This document shows positions 48,501 through 60,927 of a stretch of DNA of 64,000 nucleotides, in pieces; position 1 is the first letter of the stretch, and the number at the start of each line of letters is the position of its first letter. The position numbers and the translations under genes were made by a program. The DNA comes from Neoechinorhynchus agilis (lineage: Eukaryota; Acanthocephala), in assembly GCA_051530055.1 (NCBI GenBank), contig CM121343.1, positions 5,208,001-5,272,000 on the forward strand, read 5' to 3'. The notes under the pieces were generated by a model. That model made no database searches. It had not been told where the DNA came from and saw only the letters and a program-made list of their open reading frames with translations.

Positions 48501-51500
48501 TTACAAAAGTGTACCCTTTTCACTCCTCGGACTAGTGCCGCGGGGATCATTTTGAACAAAAGAAACATGATCCAACTTAATCAAATCCTCATTCTCGGGT
48601 CGAGGTCCTTGAACGTGATCAATCATATTCTTTTCTGCATCTACTGGATATTATTCATTTCAAACTTCTACAACACTCACCGTATTGCCTCGAGTGTTCG
48701 ATGCAACCCAACCTAAAAAAAGAAGACGAAGAAGAGTAATGCCATTAGCAAGACATTTACACAATTACCTTTGAGCTTGGATGAGATCTTCTTTGTTCAA
48801 TCCAAACATTAAAGCGAACTCATCACGAAGACACTTTTCACCGGGCGTCACGAGTTCAAGGCCTTCGGTCATTTGAGTTACCATATTCGCCTTTTCCGGC
48901 TCCTTAAAAAACAAATACAACCTCGAATGATCGCCATCCGATACACAAAAACTGTCCTTCAATTGATTTCCATACTCGTCACGAGCCCTCTTTAAAAGGT
49001 CCGAACATTCCAATAGCGATTTGGCGGACTTCGATTTCACCAGACACGATTGAAACGAATGACTTCTTAAATGCCTATATAAACTCTCAATCGCGATCTT
49101 GTCAACGGCTACAACGTCGATGTTCAACAATGCAGATACGGGCCTAAATATTGAGCAATTTAGTTGTGTGAGAGCAAATCCGTCGAGAGAACAAAAACCC
49201 GCATTTGCTTCTTTTTAATTCAAATCGTAATAATGAACGGTAGATAAAGCTTCTCAAGAGAGAAAACGGACCTGTGATCAGACGTCATGAGTTCAGTTCT
49301 TGCATAATAGAGTAAATCGACGCCATTGGTGCGATTATCATTTCGTTCTGGAAATGAGGACAATAAACGGCATGATCGGTAATTATAATCACAAGAAACC
49401 TGTCTTCGTAGTAAAAGATCGGAGCGGTTGGCCACGCCTCCACATTATTCTGTCAGTCCAGGATGGTATCCGGGCTTTTTCAGAAGTGTCGTACTCTTGA
49501 CAGTGGTAATCGTACTTATAGGTCGGTGCAAACATGATTGGACCTTCTTCGAAGCCTTTGAAAACCTTAGAAAGAAATGTTTAGAAGAAAAAGATATGCG
49601 TTTATACCCTTTCGGCCAGTCGTTCCTCGATTAGTTGATCAGCAGACAGGAGTTCATTGTACCGATTTCGATTTATGTAATCAAGAACCTGCGGCCTCGT
49701 AAGATTTATCCGATAATTAAAATCTCCAAAGAAGAAAAGGTAGTCATGGGACATAACATCATGATATCTCTAATCCACGCTGGTCAGTGTTTTTTAAGAA
49801 TTAAAATTCCTTTTAAGACTTACGAATCGTGCAGACAGTTTAGATATTATTGAATTGTAATCATCATTACGCTCAGCTACTTGATTTTGGCCAGCTTCAA
49901 AATGTGCGCAAATGAAACAGAGCGTAGTGTTAAACACACTGAATCGAACAGCCACACAGCCTTTGTTACCAGCCGAGTTCATGAATCCGGTTTTTATTTT
50001 TGCTGTTTTGATGAATCTAATGGATATGTGATTAATCGATATTAGGTCTTTAAATCAGAAAAGCACCAATACGACAGCAAAGTCCGCATTAAAAAACAGC
50101 GGTAGTTCATCATGAACTCTTTTTTTTAGAAATCCTGTTCTTATCAAATTTGGTAATTGCATGGAAAGACTTGGATAAATTTCTTTTATTATGAAAAGGT
50201 TAGGAGAAAAAAAGGTTGTTGATTACCGAAATCAAATTCACCGTTCATTTATTAGTTTCTCGAGAAAAGAATGAGAGCGTTTTTTATTTTACCTTTATAT
50301 TATGGAGGAATACGGTAAAATTAAGAACGCTTCATAAAATTCGGATGAAGAACACAAAAATTTCAGAACAAAAAGAGAAGTTCGCCGTCCAAGATCAAAA
50401 TTTCGATTAGAATTAGCATTGTTCAAATAAGCAAATTTACCTAATGTGTGGTGCTAATGATTCTTTAGCAAACAGTATGAGACATACACCGACCAATTGA
50501 TCTTGGCACACGCACACATATCGATCATAGGAATCCATATTCAGCATTGAGCTTATCATACAATACCATCGTTGCATATTTTCTTCACTAAAGGAAGGAT
50601 TTTCTTCAACAGTTCTAACACTATAGAGTACCTTGCTTTAACAATGCTTGATGCATTAATATCACATATTTCTTGAAAGCCAATTGCATAAATATCTGGC
50701 TCAGTAGAAGAATATCTCTCGGATAAAAATCCAGTAACACACAGCGGAAAGGCGGGATTTTGTACCGTTCTCTGCCGCAACAGTTGTTCCGGTCCATCAA
50801 GAAGCCAAGATGACAGAGTTGCGGTTTTTCCTGTCTTATCATCCTTATTTGTCTCAGTTGCTTTATCTTTATCACCATTAATGTTCCAACTGTAGATACC
50901 GACTCGTAGTTTCCTGTAAGTCCAAGGAGAATCCTTAGTTTGCACATTGCGACCAATATTATTTATCAAATACTTCAAGACATTTTCTTCGCCTAATCAT
51001 TAACAATATGCTAAAATTCGCATTTTGTAACGCTGCAATAGGAACCGAATAAAAGCTGAGGGGAAAGATGGGTGTAAAGAAGTTGATCGAATGAATTTGG
51101 TCGATTGTACGATTGGACAAGTAACTTCATTACTGCTGTTTTGGATTCGTCATATAGATTATTTTGTAGGGCCCGAGCGAACGACCGAGTGACATCGTGT
51201 GCCTAAAATGATCTTCTTAAAGTGTTGGGTGCATGTTAAAAAGAAAGAATACCCGTGATTTGCCCGTTAGAGCCCCAGTGCCGGTGTATATCCGACTGAT
51301 AGCATCTCCGTTCGCATTCCAAGCGTTGATTTGGCCGCAACGGAGATTATCTTGAATAATGGAATTTAAGCCATCCATTCCAAGAGCTATGGTTTGAATT
51401 GCGAACAGTACCTTTAAGTGCGTGCGCGTGGGGGGGGTCAAAACCAGTAGAAGCAAAAACAAACCGAATTAGATATTGCCGATTGAACAACGTTTGTTCT

Positions 51501-53595
51501 GTCAAGGCAATCGAGGCAATTGAATCGAATAACTCCAGTTTGCTTGCGATGGCATTCCATACTAACAAGCTGACCAATGGAGTCAGTTACGGTTCGAAAG
51601 TGCCAATAACCATGGGACAGGATAAAAGGCCATATAGCTTGACCATCCCGATGTTGAAGAAGATAATTGACGACAAATTGCTGGATAGAAATATTTTTTA
51701 CGTTCTTCATGTGCTCGTGGTAGTCAAAGTGTGTAAATTGGAATGGAGGACTATCAATGGTTCGTCCACGAGAATTAAATCCCCTCGGATAATGGGTACA
51801 CAAATTCTCAAACGATTCAAAATAGCTTCTGGTCAATAGACCTTCGTCTTGCTTTGTTGATGACAAAGACAGTACCATGATATCGTCGTAATGCTCAGCC
51901 AGAAGCTTGAAATGACTTTAGAAGAAATGTTTGTTTTACCTGATCACTACAAAAAGGCGAAAAACTTACAGAACAAAAGACGGATAAGATAGATGTAGAC
52001 TTCTGGTTATAGAGATCCTGTGACTTCCTACCTAAAGTAAATCATTCAAAGGGTTTTCGTCTCTAATTTTAACTTTAATCGAAATTGTGTGTGTGCGTTT
52101 GAAGAAGCAACAATCTCTTTCGCCTCCAAAATCCTGATTTTTCGATGAAATTTTCAAGCTCTGTCGATTAAAGACTGTCGTTAAGAGAGATAAATGAAAT
52201 TAAGAATTTATTGGATATTTCGATCCACTATCTCGGATCTTCTTCAGCGATTGTTTGCAAGTGTTTACGACGTTAGATCGTGTCTACGTAAACACTTGCA
52301 AACAATCGCTGAAGAAGATCCGAGATAGTGGATCGAAATATCCAATAAAATCTTAATTTCATTTATCTCTCCTATCAACAAATAACAATGAATTATCTTT
52401 TCAACACAATTAAAGACTTTTTAAAAAACATTTAACAAAAACAGGGATTTAATGGTTGGGAATTTCCTTTGTAACTGATGATAAACTAATCACCGCATAA
52501 AAGCCCAAATCTAACCTGCAACGGAGATTGTGTCCAATGTAAAGGCACAGAACCTCGTAGCACAACAAAGCTGCATTCATCAAAGGTTTTTCCCTTTCCG
52601 TAATTATCGACCTCCTTTATCAGTATCTGATATTAAGTAGAAATAATTTATAAAAAACGTCCTTGTTTTCATAATAAAACCTGTTCAGTTTCAACGAAAT
52701 TGGCGGCATATCCGAAGTCGTTGGTTCCTCTTGTAATGAATCTGGTTCCAACGTTTTTGCAACTCATTCTCGAGATAAGCCAAAGCGATAATGTACAATT
52801 GTGTGAAATATTGACTGGTTGATAGAAGACTCCACCGCAGATTACAGGCGCAAGCCATTGCAATTGATCAATTCCAGCACGAACGAAAGGAAGTATCCAT
52901 CCTCGGTTCCTAGATTTGTGTAATAGAAAGAGATAATCCTCGGACTAACCAATAAAAATGACGCTGCGTTGGGCAGCCTTTGTGAAAGAATGATGAATTG
53001 AGCGTTAAATCATAGAATCCAACAATGCGCTTGTGTTCATCGATCATGCATGCATAGTAAAAACAACCGGACGTTAGAAACCTTTTAATCTCCGTAATGC
53101 TTTCATCCTCCTGTCGATCATTCGATTGTATATTGCTTAATGGGATGAAACTGACATCAGTTATCCGATGAACCATTATATTCCTCCTCAAGGTACCAAT
53201 CAAGACGTTTTGCGTCACACAAACCAAGTAAAACTGTCCACAAACGGCGCCATAATTGGAAATGGACGATGATGGAGCAACCAATTTGTTCGGCACTGCT
53301 AAGACTCCCAGAATACCACTTGCATTACAAATGTATTGAGCACTTCCACTTGGAAAGTACTGCTTTTCTTAACGAGATAAAAAACAACAACAACCAATAC
53401 TACCCAAATCGAAACTAACGCCACGAACGACCTACCTAGTGAACACACAGAGAACTTTTCAAAACAAAGCCAATGTGATGATTCGAATGATTTCAAACGA
53501 ACGTATTTGGTCGATGACTGCTTACACATTAAATAAGAGCCATCGTTAATATCTCGATAAATGTCGATCTTTCGCCTAACAGTCTTCTTATCCAT
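48501..53595 (-). CDS. synaptojanin (SAC1 + inositol 5-phosphatase)
   Basis: Seventeen exons: 53595-53425, 53362-52950, 52909-52681, 52626-52516, 52031-51970, 51915-51465, 51411-51253, 51202-51046, 50992-50632, 50587-50441, 50016-49824, 49769-49608, 49565-49400, 49347-49272, 49143-48769, 48712-48681, 48643-48501. They sum to 3408 nt (1135 aa) with every phase consistent and all 16 introns GT-AG. The SAC domain has [23 protein letters not shown] and the catalytic CLDCLDRTN (CX5R). The 5-phosphatase domain has [54 protein letters not shown] and TSDHRPV. It removes phosphates from PI(4,5)P2 to uncoat clathrin vesicles at synapses. An RRM-like region follows, but the C-terminal tail is short, with one NDP and little proline, unlike longer vertebrate forms. 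GTTTTAG precedes the ATG by 10 nt. Confidence 0.95.
52185..52371. mobile_element. MITE-like hairpin element inside a synaptojanin intron
   Basis: Nearly perfect arms of about 84 bp: GAGAGATAAATGAAATTAAG ... and the complement ending TTTCATTTATCTCTC, with a loop of about 20 bp. It makes intron 52032-52515 about ten times longer than the others in this gene. Confidence 0.92.
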
Positions 53596-54215
53596 GAGAC
53601 CTCGTCTAAAACGAATTCCGCAAAAACATTACTCTGGGACTTTCTAGACCTCGACGAAATATTGAACCCGATTCTTACAATCAAATAAAACTCTTTACAA
53701 CGACGCTAACGACGCTCAAATCGTATTATTGATCACTTAATCGTTAAATTCTTTCGTGTTACTCATGTAGATTTTATGGCTTTTGAACTCTCAAAATTTT
53801 ATTCAGTCAACATTATGGATTAACTGCGTGATTCAGACAATCGTCCGCTTTAAAAATATTACAACAAGGGTTCTAATAAGCAAATATGATTAAAAGAAGG
53901 CATTTCAGCTTTTTTTAAACTGCTCGAGACTTTAGATCGTGGTTTCTTTAGAGAACCTCTTAAGTTGAAAAGCCATAATAATATAACTCACGATACAATG
54001 TTTCGAACGAGTCGACGAAATCCGCAACCGGCACACGCACTCAAACGAATGACTCTCGAAATTATACGATTTTTCCCTAGCGGCACATGAGCACGTGTGA
54101 GTTAGTCACGATTTATGTTTGAGTGAAACGGAATGCTTCTAACTGTTCCAACGTTCAATCGAGAACAAAAACACACTTCATGATTTACATTAACCAGGAT
54201 GATCAAAATCAGCAC

Positions 54216-57200
54216 TCAGAACTCGTCATCCGCGTGATCAGTGACGTCAGCAGTCTCTTCGCAAGTGACGCTTTCCTCGTCGATGGCGCTCGTAGCTTCC
54301 AAAATGGTGGATGCGAAATTTGCCGTCACATCCGGAACCCTATCCATTTCAAGAGGCAACGATGATGACCTACGAGTGATGGATCCGTCGTCCTCGCCGT
54401 CGTCGTCGTAAGTCTTCCTATGCCGTCCCATTTGCCTACCATGGTCTTTAAAAATAACTTTGGAAGCAATCGTCCCTATGGCCAATCCAGTAACAGTATT
54501 CTTAGCGCTGATGTTTGGTTTCTCTTGTTCTGTTGACTTTGTGCTTGTGGATGTCGACGATTGAACACATGAAACCGTTGAACGAATCTTCTCCCTTATA
54601 GGCTGCAATGGTTGATAATCTATGCGGCAGGAGAGAAACACACGAATAAAACCCCATAATTACATTCAATGTCAATGCCGGCACCGTTGCCCAACTTGTC
54701 GATTTTATCCGGCGGTATCTACGTTCAATGTTCCGTGTATGAAAGGAAGAAGTAAATCATTCATAATATTTACTCAGTTTCTATGTGTAGCCTTTTTTCA
54801 TGGCTCATAGTTTTTTCCTTGGTCAGAGAAAAGCGCATAAAATCACACACTTAACACTCTGCTGCTGAACCATGGGACGCGGTCATGAGTTTGTACTCAA
54901 CACTCCAGATCTTCGGATTGCCGCCATTAGTGAGTTCCCTCCTCCCTTCAGCGAAGTATTTCGCCCCCTTTAATCGTGGATTCGAACCCTTTGGCCCAAA
55001 TAAGTCCACTGGACGACCTCGGCACAACTACGGAATGTACAAACTCAGTCAGATTTAAACCTTGAGGAAGTATTGAATTATTTTTATCTTATGTTACATT
55101 TTTCTCTCTAAGTGTTAGCCCCAGTTTTTATCAAAGGGTTCGAATCCGTTACCGCTGACGATGCACAACCAAAGGGGACGAAATACCTCGTTGAAGGGAG
55201 GAGGAAACTCACTGATGAGTCCCACCTCCTCCTGGGGAGGTATCCGAGGAATGTACAAACTCAGCCAGATTTAAACCTTGAGGAAGTATTGAATTATTAT
55301 CATCCCACCCACACAAAACAAAACACAAGAGAATGTACAAACTCAGCCAGATTTAAACCTTGAGGAAGTATTGAATTATTTTTATCTTATGTTACATTTT
55401 TCTCTCTAAGTGTTAGCCCCAACTTTGGTCAAAGGGTTCGAATCCGTTACCGCTGACGATGCACAACCAAAGGGGACGAAATACCTCGTTGAAGGGAGGA
55501 GGAAACTCACTGATGAGTCCCACCTCCTCCTGGGGAGGTATCCGAGGAATGTACAAACTCAGCCAGATTTAAACCTTGAGGAAGTATTGAATTATTTTTA
55601 TCTTATGTTACATTTTTCTCTCTAAGTGTTAGCCCCAACTTTGGTCAAAGGGTTCGAATCCGTTACCGCTGACGATGCACAACCAAAGGGGACGAAATAC
55701 CTCTTTGAAGGGAGGAGGAAACTCACTGATGAGTCCCACCTCCTCCTGTGGAGGTATCCGACGAATGTACAAACTCAGCCAGATTTAAACCTTGAGGAAG
55801 TATTGAATTATTTTTATCTTATGTTACATTTTTCTCTCTAAGTGTTAGCCCCAACTTTGGTCAAAGGGTTCGAATCCGTTACCGCTGACGATGCACAACC
55901 AAAGGGGACGAAATACCTCTTTGAAGGGAGGAGGAAACTCACTGATGAGTCCCACCTCCTCCTGGGGAGGTATCCGAGGAATGTACAAACTCAGCCAGAT
56001 TTAAACCTTGAGGAAGTATTGAATTATTTTTATCTTATGTTACATTTTTTCTCTAAGTGTTAGCCCCAACTTTGGTCAAAGGGTTCGAATCCGTTACCGC
56101 TGACGATGCACAACCAAAGGGACGAAATACCTCTGAAGGAGGAGGAAACTCACTGATGAGTCCCACCTCCTCCTGGGGAGGTATCCGAGGAATGTACAAA
56201 CTCAGCCAGATTTAAACCTTGAGGAAGTATTGAATTATTTTTATCTTATGTTACATTTTTCTCTCTAAGTGTTAGCCCCAACTTTGGTCAAAGGGTTCGA
56301 ATCCGTTACCGCTGACGATGCACAACCAAAGGGGACGAAATACCTCTTTGAAGGGAGGAGGAAACTCACTGATGAGTCCCACCTCCTCCTGAGGAGGTAT
56401 CCGAGGAATGTACAAACTCAGCCAGATTTAAACCTTGAGGAAGTATTGAATTATTTTTATCTTATGTTACATTTTTCTCTCTAAGTGTTAGCCCCAACTT
56501 TGGTCAAAGGGTTCGAATCCGTTACCGCTGACGATGCACAACCAAAGGGGACGAAATACCTCTTTGAAGGGAGGAGGAAACTCACTGATGAGTCCCACCT
56601 CCTCCTGGGGAGGTATCCGAGGAATGTACAAACTCAGCCAGATTTAAACTTTGAGGAAGTATTGAATTATTTTTATCTTATGTTACATTTTTCTCTCTAA
56701 GTGTTAGCCCCAACTTTGGTCAAAGGGTTCGAATCCGTTACCGCTGACGATGCACAACCAAAGGGGACGAAATACCTCTTTGAAGGGAGGAGGAAACTCA
56801 CTGATGAGTCCCACCTCCTCCTGAGGAGGTATCCGAGGAATGTACAAACTCAGCCAGATTTAAACCTTGAGGAAGTATTGAATTATTTTTATCTTATGTT
56901 ACATTTTTCTCTCTAAGTGTTAGCCCCAACTTTGGTCAAAGGGTTCGAATCCGTTACCGCTGACGATGCACAACCAAAGGGGACGAAATACCTCTTTGAA
57001 GGGAGGAGGAAACTCACTGATGAGTCCCACATCCTCCTGTGGAGGTATCCGACGAATGTACAAACTCAGCCAGATTTAAACCTTGAGGAAGTATTGCATT
57101 ATTTTTATCTTATGTTACATTTTTCTCTCTAAGTGTTAGCCCCAACTTTGGTCAAAGGGTTCGAATCCGTTACCGCTGACGATGCACAACCAAAGGGGAC

Positions 57201-58884
57201 GAAATACCTCGTTGAAGGGAGGAGGAAACTCACTGATGAGTCCCACCTCCTCCTGGGGAGATATCCGAGGAATGTACAAACTCAGCCAGATTTAAACTTT
57301 GAGGAAGTATTGAATTATTTTCATCTTATGTTACATTTTTCTCTCTAAGTGTTAGCCCCAACTTTGGTCAAAGGGTTCGAATCCGTTACCGCTGACGATG
57401 CACAACCAAAGGGGACGAAATACCTCTTTGAAGGGAGGAGGAAACTCACTGATGAGTCCCACCTCCTCCTGAGGAGGTATCTGGGGAATGTACAAACTCA
57501 GCCAGATTTAAACCTTGAGGAAGTATTGAATTATTTTTATCTTATGTTACATTTTTCAATCTCTAAGTGTTAGCCCCAACTTTGGTCAAAGGGTTCGAAT
57601 CCGTTACCGCTCATGATGATGCACAACCAAAGGGGACGAAATACCTCTTTGAAGGGAGGAGGAAACTCACTGATGAGTCCCACCTCCTCCTGGGGATATA
57701 TCCGAGGAATGTACAAACTCAGCCAGATTTAAACTTTGAGGAAGTATTGAATTATTTTCATCTTATGTTACATTTTTCTCTCTAAGTGTTAGCCCCAGTT
57801 TTTATCAAAGGGTTCGAATCCGTTACCGCTGACGATGCACAACCAAAGGGGACGAAATACCTCGTTGAAGGGAGGAGGAAACTCACTGATGAGTCCCACC
57901 TCCTCCTGAGGAGGTATCTGGGGAATGTACAAACTCAGCCAGATTTAAACCTTGAGGAAGTATTGAATTATTTTTATCCTATGTTACATTTTTCTCTCTA
58001 AGTGTTAGCCCCAACTTTGGTCAAAGGGTTCGAATCCGTTACCGCTGACGATGCACAACCAAAGGGGACGAAATACTTCGCTGAAGGGAGGAGGGAACTC
58101 ACTAATGGCGGCAATCCGAAGATCTGGAGTGTTGAGTACAAACTCATGACCGCGTCCCATGGATCAGCAGCAGAGTGTTAAGTGTGTGATTTTATGCGCT
58201 TTTCTCTGACCAAGGAAAAAACTATGAGCCATGAAAAAAAGGCTACAGATGGAAACTGAGTAAAAGTTACCAGCTTTCGCGACTTCAAAAATAATATTTA
58301 CTGTAGACGCGATTGAGGCGAGCCATTGACTGTAATTTGTGGATGACAGAGTGCTCAATGTTATAAAAGCCTTACTTAAAAGAATCCACACTGAGAAATC
58401 TGATCCAGAGGACATTGTTATTTGGATAGTTAAATTGTGTGGGGATCGCCATTAGGAGGTTTGGATCTTCCTTAGCCACTTTTTTCGGAACGCGGACGCT
58501 ACTGCACTGCGCGCCTATCAAAATGTATTGAGTTAATGCCTACACTGATGGTTGCGTTTAGACCGAGAGGATTAAAGAAACGACGACCTTCAAATGGAGA
58601 CACACTGTTGGCTCACTGACCAATGACTCATAGCACATAAATAAGCTATTTGAATATAGACGGCACTGACATGCCTTCCATCGTCGGCGGCATATTCCGA
58701 AATCTTCAAAACACACAGAAAATATGTGTTTGTGTGTGACAAAACCACGAATCCAGTACTCACCTTTGTAAATGCTGAGAAACCCAGAAATTATCAAGTC
58801 GGGAACATTGACGTCCGACCGTTTGCACTGATCAAAGCGTCCTTGCACCCGATGCTGCTCTAACGAATCATTACTATTCGGCAT
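54216..58884 (-). CDS. small PH-like domain protein of unknown family
   Basis: Four exons (58884-58764, 58514-58376, 58329-58271, 54619-54216), 723 nt, 240 aa, all GT-AG and in phase. Residues about 30-95 look like a pleckstrin-homology domain: a GFLSIYKG start, VLWIRFLSVDSFNQWLASI as the last strand and C-terminal helix with its conserved Trp. The C-terminal half is Ser/Thr-rich, has a basic-acidic patch (GRHRKTYDDDGEDDG) and an acidic end (DDEF). The exon joins are inferred from phase and splice signals, not from homology. The third intron (54620-58270, 3.65 kb) contains the large inverted-repeat element. TTCTTCAG precedes the ATG by 3 nt. Confidence 0.55.
54769..58264. mobile_element. 3.5-kb element with about 200-bp terminal inverted repeats and internal tandem array
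   Basis: The left end (CTCAGTTTCTATGTGTAGCC at about 54773) and the right end (GGCTACAGATGGAAACTGAG at 58241-58260) begin inverted repeats that run to about 54970 and 58068 with only a few differences, including CCATGGGACGCGGTCATGAG and its complement. A TA flanks both ends, a possible target-site duplication. The interior is almost entirely the 216-bp array. No transposase is encoded, so it is non-autonomous. Confidence 0.9.
55030..58070. repeat. 216-bp tandem array derived from the SINE, about 14 copies
   Basis: Units (starts near 55112, 55410, 55626, 55842, 56058, 56269, 56485, 56701, 56917, 57133, 57349, 57567, 57786, 58002) are about 95% alike or better. Each contains GGGTTCGAATCCGTTACCGC and CACAACCAAAGGGGACGAAA, which are the B box and body of the SINE at 33445. 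The rest (TTATCTTATGTTACATTTTT, CTCTCTAAGTGTTAGCCCC) is not in that SINE. The 71-codon frames in each unit are a by-product of the 216 = 72 x 3 period. Confidence 0.95.
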
Positions 58885-59480
58885 ATTCTGAAGAATATTG
58901 AACGAAAGAGACACCAAAGAGAGCCGTCAAAGAAACAAAAACAACGAAAGCGACACCAGAGAGCCGTGGACGACAAAAACCTCGCTTTTCTCTCACTTAT
59001 TCGGGAAAAACAACCATATCCACAAAAGAACGAGATGCAAATCGGGAAGAATCGTAAACTAATCTTGCCCGTGACGTCATATTAAATGTTCTATTTGCAA
59101 TGTAAATCATAGGCTTTATTTTGAAGATATAAACATGATTATTCGCCGTATTCTCAATTCAGTTCGCTTCAAATCTCACGTCACAGTCGAATGTTCTTCC
59201 AGATTCAACTGTTTCAAAACGAGACAGCAAAGTGAGAACATTTTGAACCTTAAATACAACGGGAAATTTTTATTCTTTTGCTGATTGAAAACATTCCTCC
59301 AATTTTATTAAGTTCTGCGATTTGATACGTCCAATGGCACGTAATAAGAGAGAGCTCTTTCTTCCCAAAATAGAAAATTCATGATTGCAAATCAGTTTTC
59401 AGGTGGAATTGACACAAACGCGAATAAGTGTTTGAAAGTGCGCTAAAACAGAGAACCGCTCTTTCGAATCTCTTAATTTT
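58885..59480. other. divergent intergenic region
   Basis: Between the PH-like gene (-) and SmD1 (+). No coding sequence recognised; probably holds both promoters. Confidence 0.4.
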
Positions 59481-59519
59481 GTGTTTAGTCATTTGGCATT
59501 TTATCGATTTATCGCCGCG

Positions 59520-59876
59520 ATGAAGTTGGTTCGGTTCGTGATGAAGCTTTCGCGAGAGACGGTTACTATTGAGCTAAAGAATGGCGCCGTTGTAACTGGG
59601 ACCGTTTCTGGCGTTGACATGAGTATGAATATCCACTTAAAGACCGCTCGAATGGCTCCAAAGGGCTGCGAAGGTGTGAACTTGGATTTCATAACAATAA
59701 GAGGAAATAATATTCGGTATATTCTTTTACCGGACAGTCTTCCACTCGACACTTTACTCATTGACGATTTGCCGAAAACCAAAGTGAAAAAGAAGGAACG
59801 GATGGGAGCCAGCAGAGGCCGAGGACGTGGACGAGGCAGAGGAAGAGGAAGGGTCCGTGGTCGTGGCCGGTCATGA
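59520..59876 (+). CDS. small nuclear ribonucleoprotein Sm D1
   Basis: Intronless, 118 aa, matching human SmD1 (119 aa). Sm1 motif region [22 protein letters not shown] and Sm2 [18 protein letters not shown] are intact, followed by a C-terminal Gly-Arg repeat tail, the site of symmetric arginine methylation in the family. It is a core component of U1, U2, U4/U6 and U5 snRNPs in the Sm ring. The start ATG 59520 matches the family start MKLVRF. GTGTTTAG at 59481-59488 lies 31 nt upstream and may be a splice acceptor. A poly(A) signal AATAAA is at 59891-59896. Its presence beside unusual introns is coincidental as far as the sequence shows. Confidence 0.97.
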   Translation: MKLVRFVMKLSRETVTIELKNGAVVTGTVSGVDMSMNIHLKTARMAPKGCEGVNLDFITIRGNNIRYILLPDSLPLDTLLIDDLPKTKVKKKERMGASRGRGRGRGRGRGRVRGRGRS

Positions 59877-59890
59877 GCGCTGTATTCGAA

Positions 59891-59896
59891 AATAAA
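59891..59896 (+). promoter_or_regulatory. poly(A) signal of SmD1
   Basis: AATAAA 15 bp after the SmD1 stop codon. Confidence 0.7.
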
Positions 59897-60324
59897 CCAT
59901 GTTCGTCAATATGAGCTTTCTTTTAAGGGGGAATCCTTATCGATTTAATCGAGAAAAAAAGAGAATTATCTTTAAAAGGAGGAGCATGTTAGATTGCTGC
60001 CATAAAACCATGGAGCCAAAATGATTTTACTTCACCAATGATGATACCGAATTAAAAAAATTAACAAAGCGTTTATTATTCTGAGCTTGAAGTAGTTGAT
60101 GGTTTTAGCCTATTATGGATTAATCATCGGTAGACGGATTGTTGAAAAAACTTGCAAGCATTGACTGAGGAGGAGGTTAGGTTACCTCCTTCGGTCTATT
60201 TCCCCTATAAATCAAATACATGTTATGACCGGTTGATTATTTTCAATAAAAGTCTAATAAAATGGATTGCTGTGTATGATGATAAAGAGCGGCGGAGATA
60301 ATTATTAATGGCGATTGTGCGCGA

Positions 60325-60740
60325 GCACAACACTTGTAATCCTAATTCGTTTCATCCTCCCTCAACCTCGCATATCCCTATATCTACGCTCTTTTTCCAT
60401 GCTACCCAATCTTCTCGAATGTCATAACTTGAAATGATTCTGAGGAAAGACCAACCTTACAAGCGCTCCTGCAAACAATAACCACCAATTCCCACTAGAA
60501 CGGACCTTCCAACCCAACCGGATATTCTCAAACCAACGGACATCCCCCGGACCAGATATTAACACCCGAACGGACCTTCCAACCCTACCGGATATTCTCT
60601 ATCGAACGGACATCCTTCGACTGGATATTCCCGTCCTAACGGATACGCTTTTTGAACAACTCTGAACTCGAGTGCTTATGAGGACTCAAGGCTAAATGGG
60701 TTTTTTTACGAATAAACGTGTTATTATTAATTGCCGACGA
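60325..60740 (+). mobile_element. LINE 3' end, second copy
   Basis: Matches, in reverse orientation, 8617-8927: CACAACACTTGTAATCCTAA, AAGCGCTCCTGCAAACAATA and the terminal AATAAACGTGTTATTATTAA. It also has an internal direct repeat of about 70 bp around ACGGACCTTCCAACC. There is no reverse-transcriptase sequence, so it is a 5'-truncated copy. Confidence 0.8.
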
Positions 60741-60927
60741 AAAACACGGAATGTGTATTGGACGCAATTTTGTAATTCAAGTGCGATTTAATGGAGATTC
60801 AATTGAGTGTTCGTGTTTCTCGTTGAAATAAGAGAACTTAAGTATTGAACAAAAATGGACGGTCCGTCTTACGCTCCTCATTCATGCACTCATGCGCGAT
60901 CATCGCCACCACCACCACAAAGTTTGA

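Noticed and set aside
55112-58001. Repeated 71-codon frames in the 216-bp array as tandem genes
   Set aside because: They arise because 216 is divisible by three. The sequence is SINE-derived with a tRNA B box, and there is no promoter, intron or signal sequence.
36937-58070. The regular arrays as CRISPR loci
   Set aside because: Units are 216-229 bp and contiguous, without spacers, in an animal genome with no cas genes.
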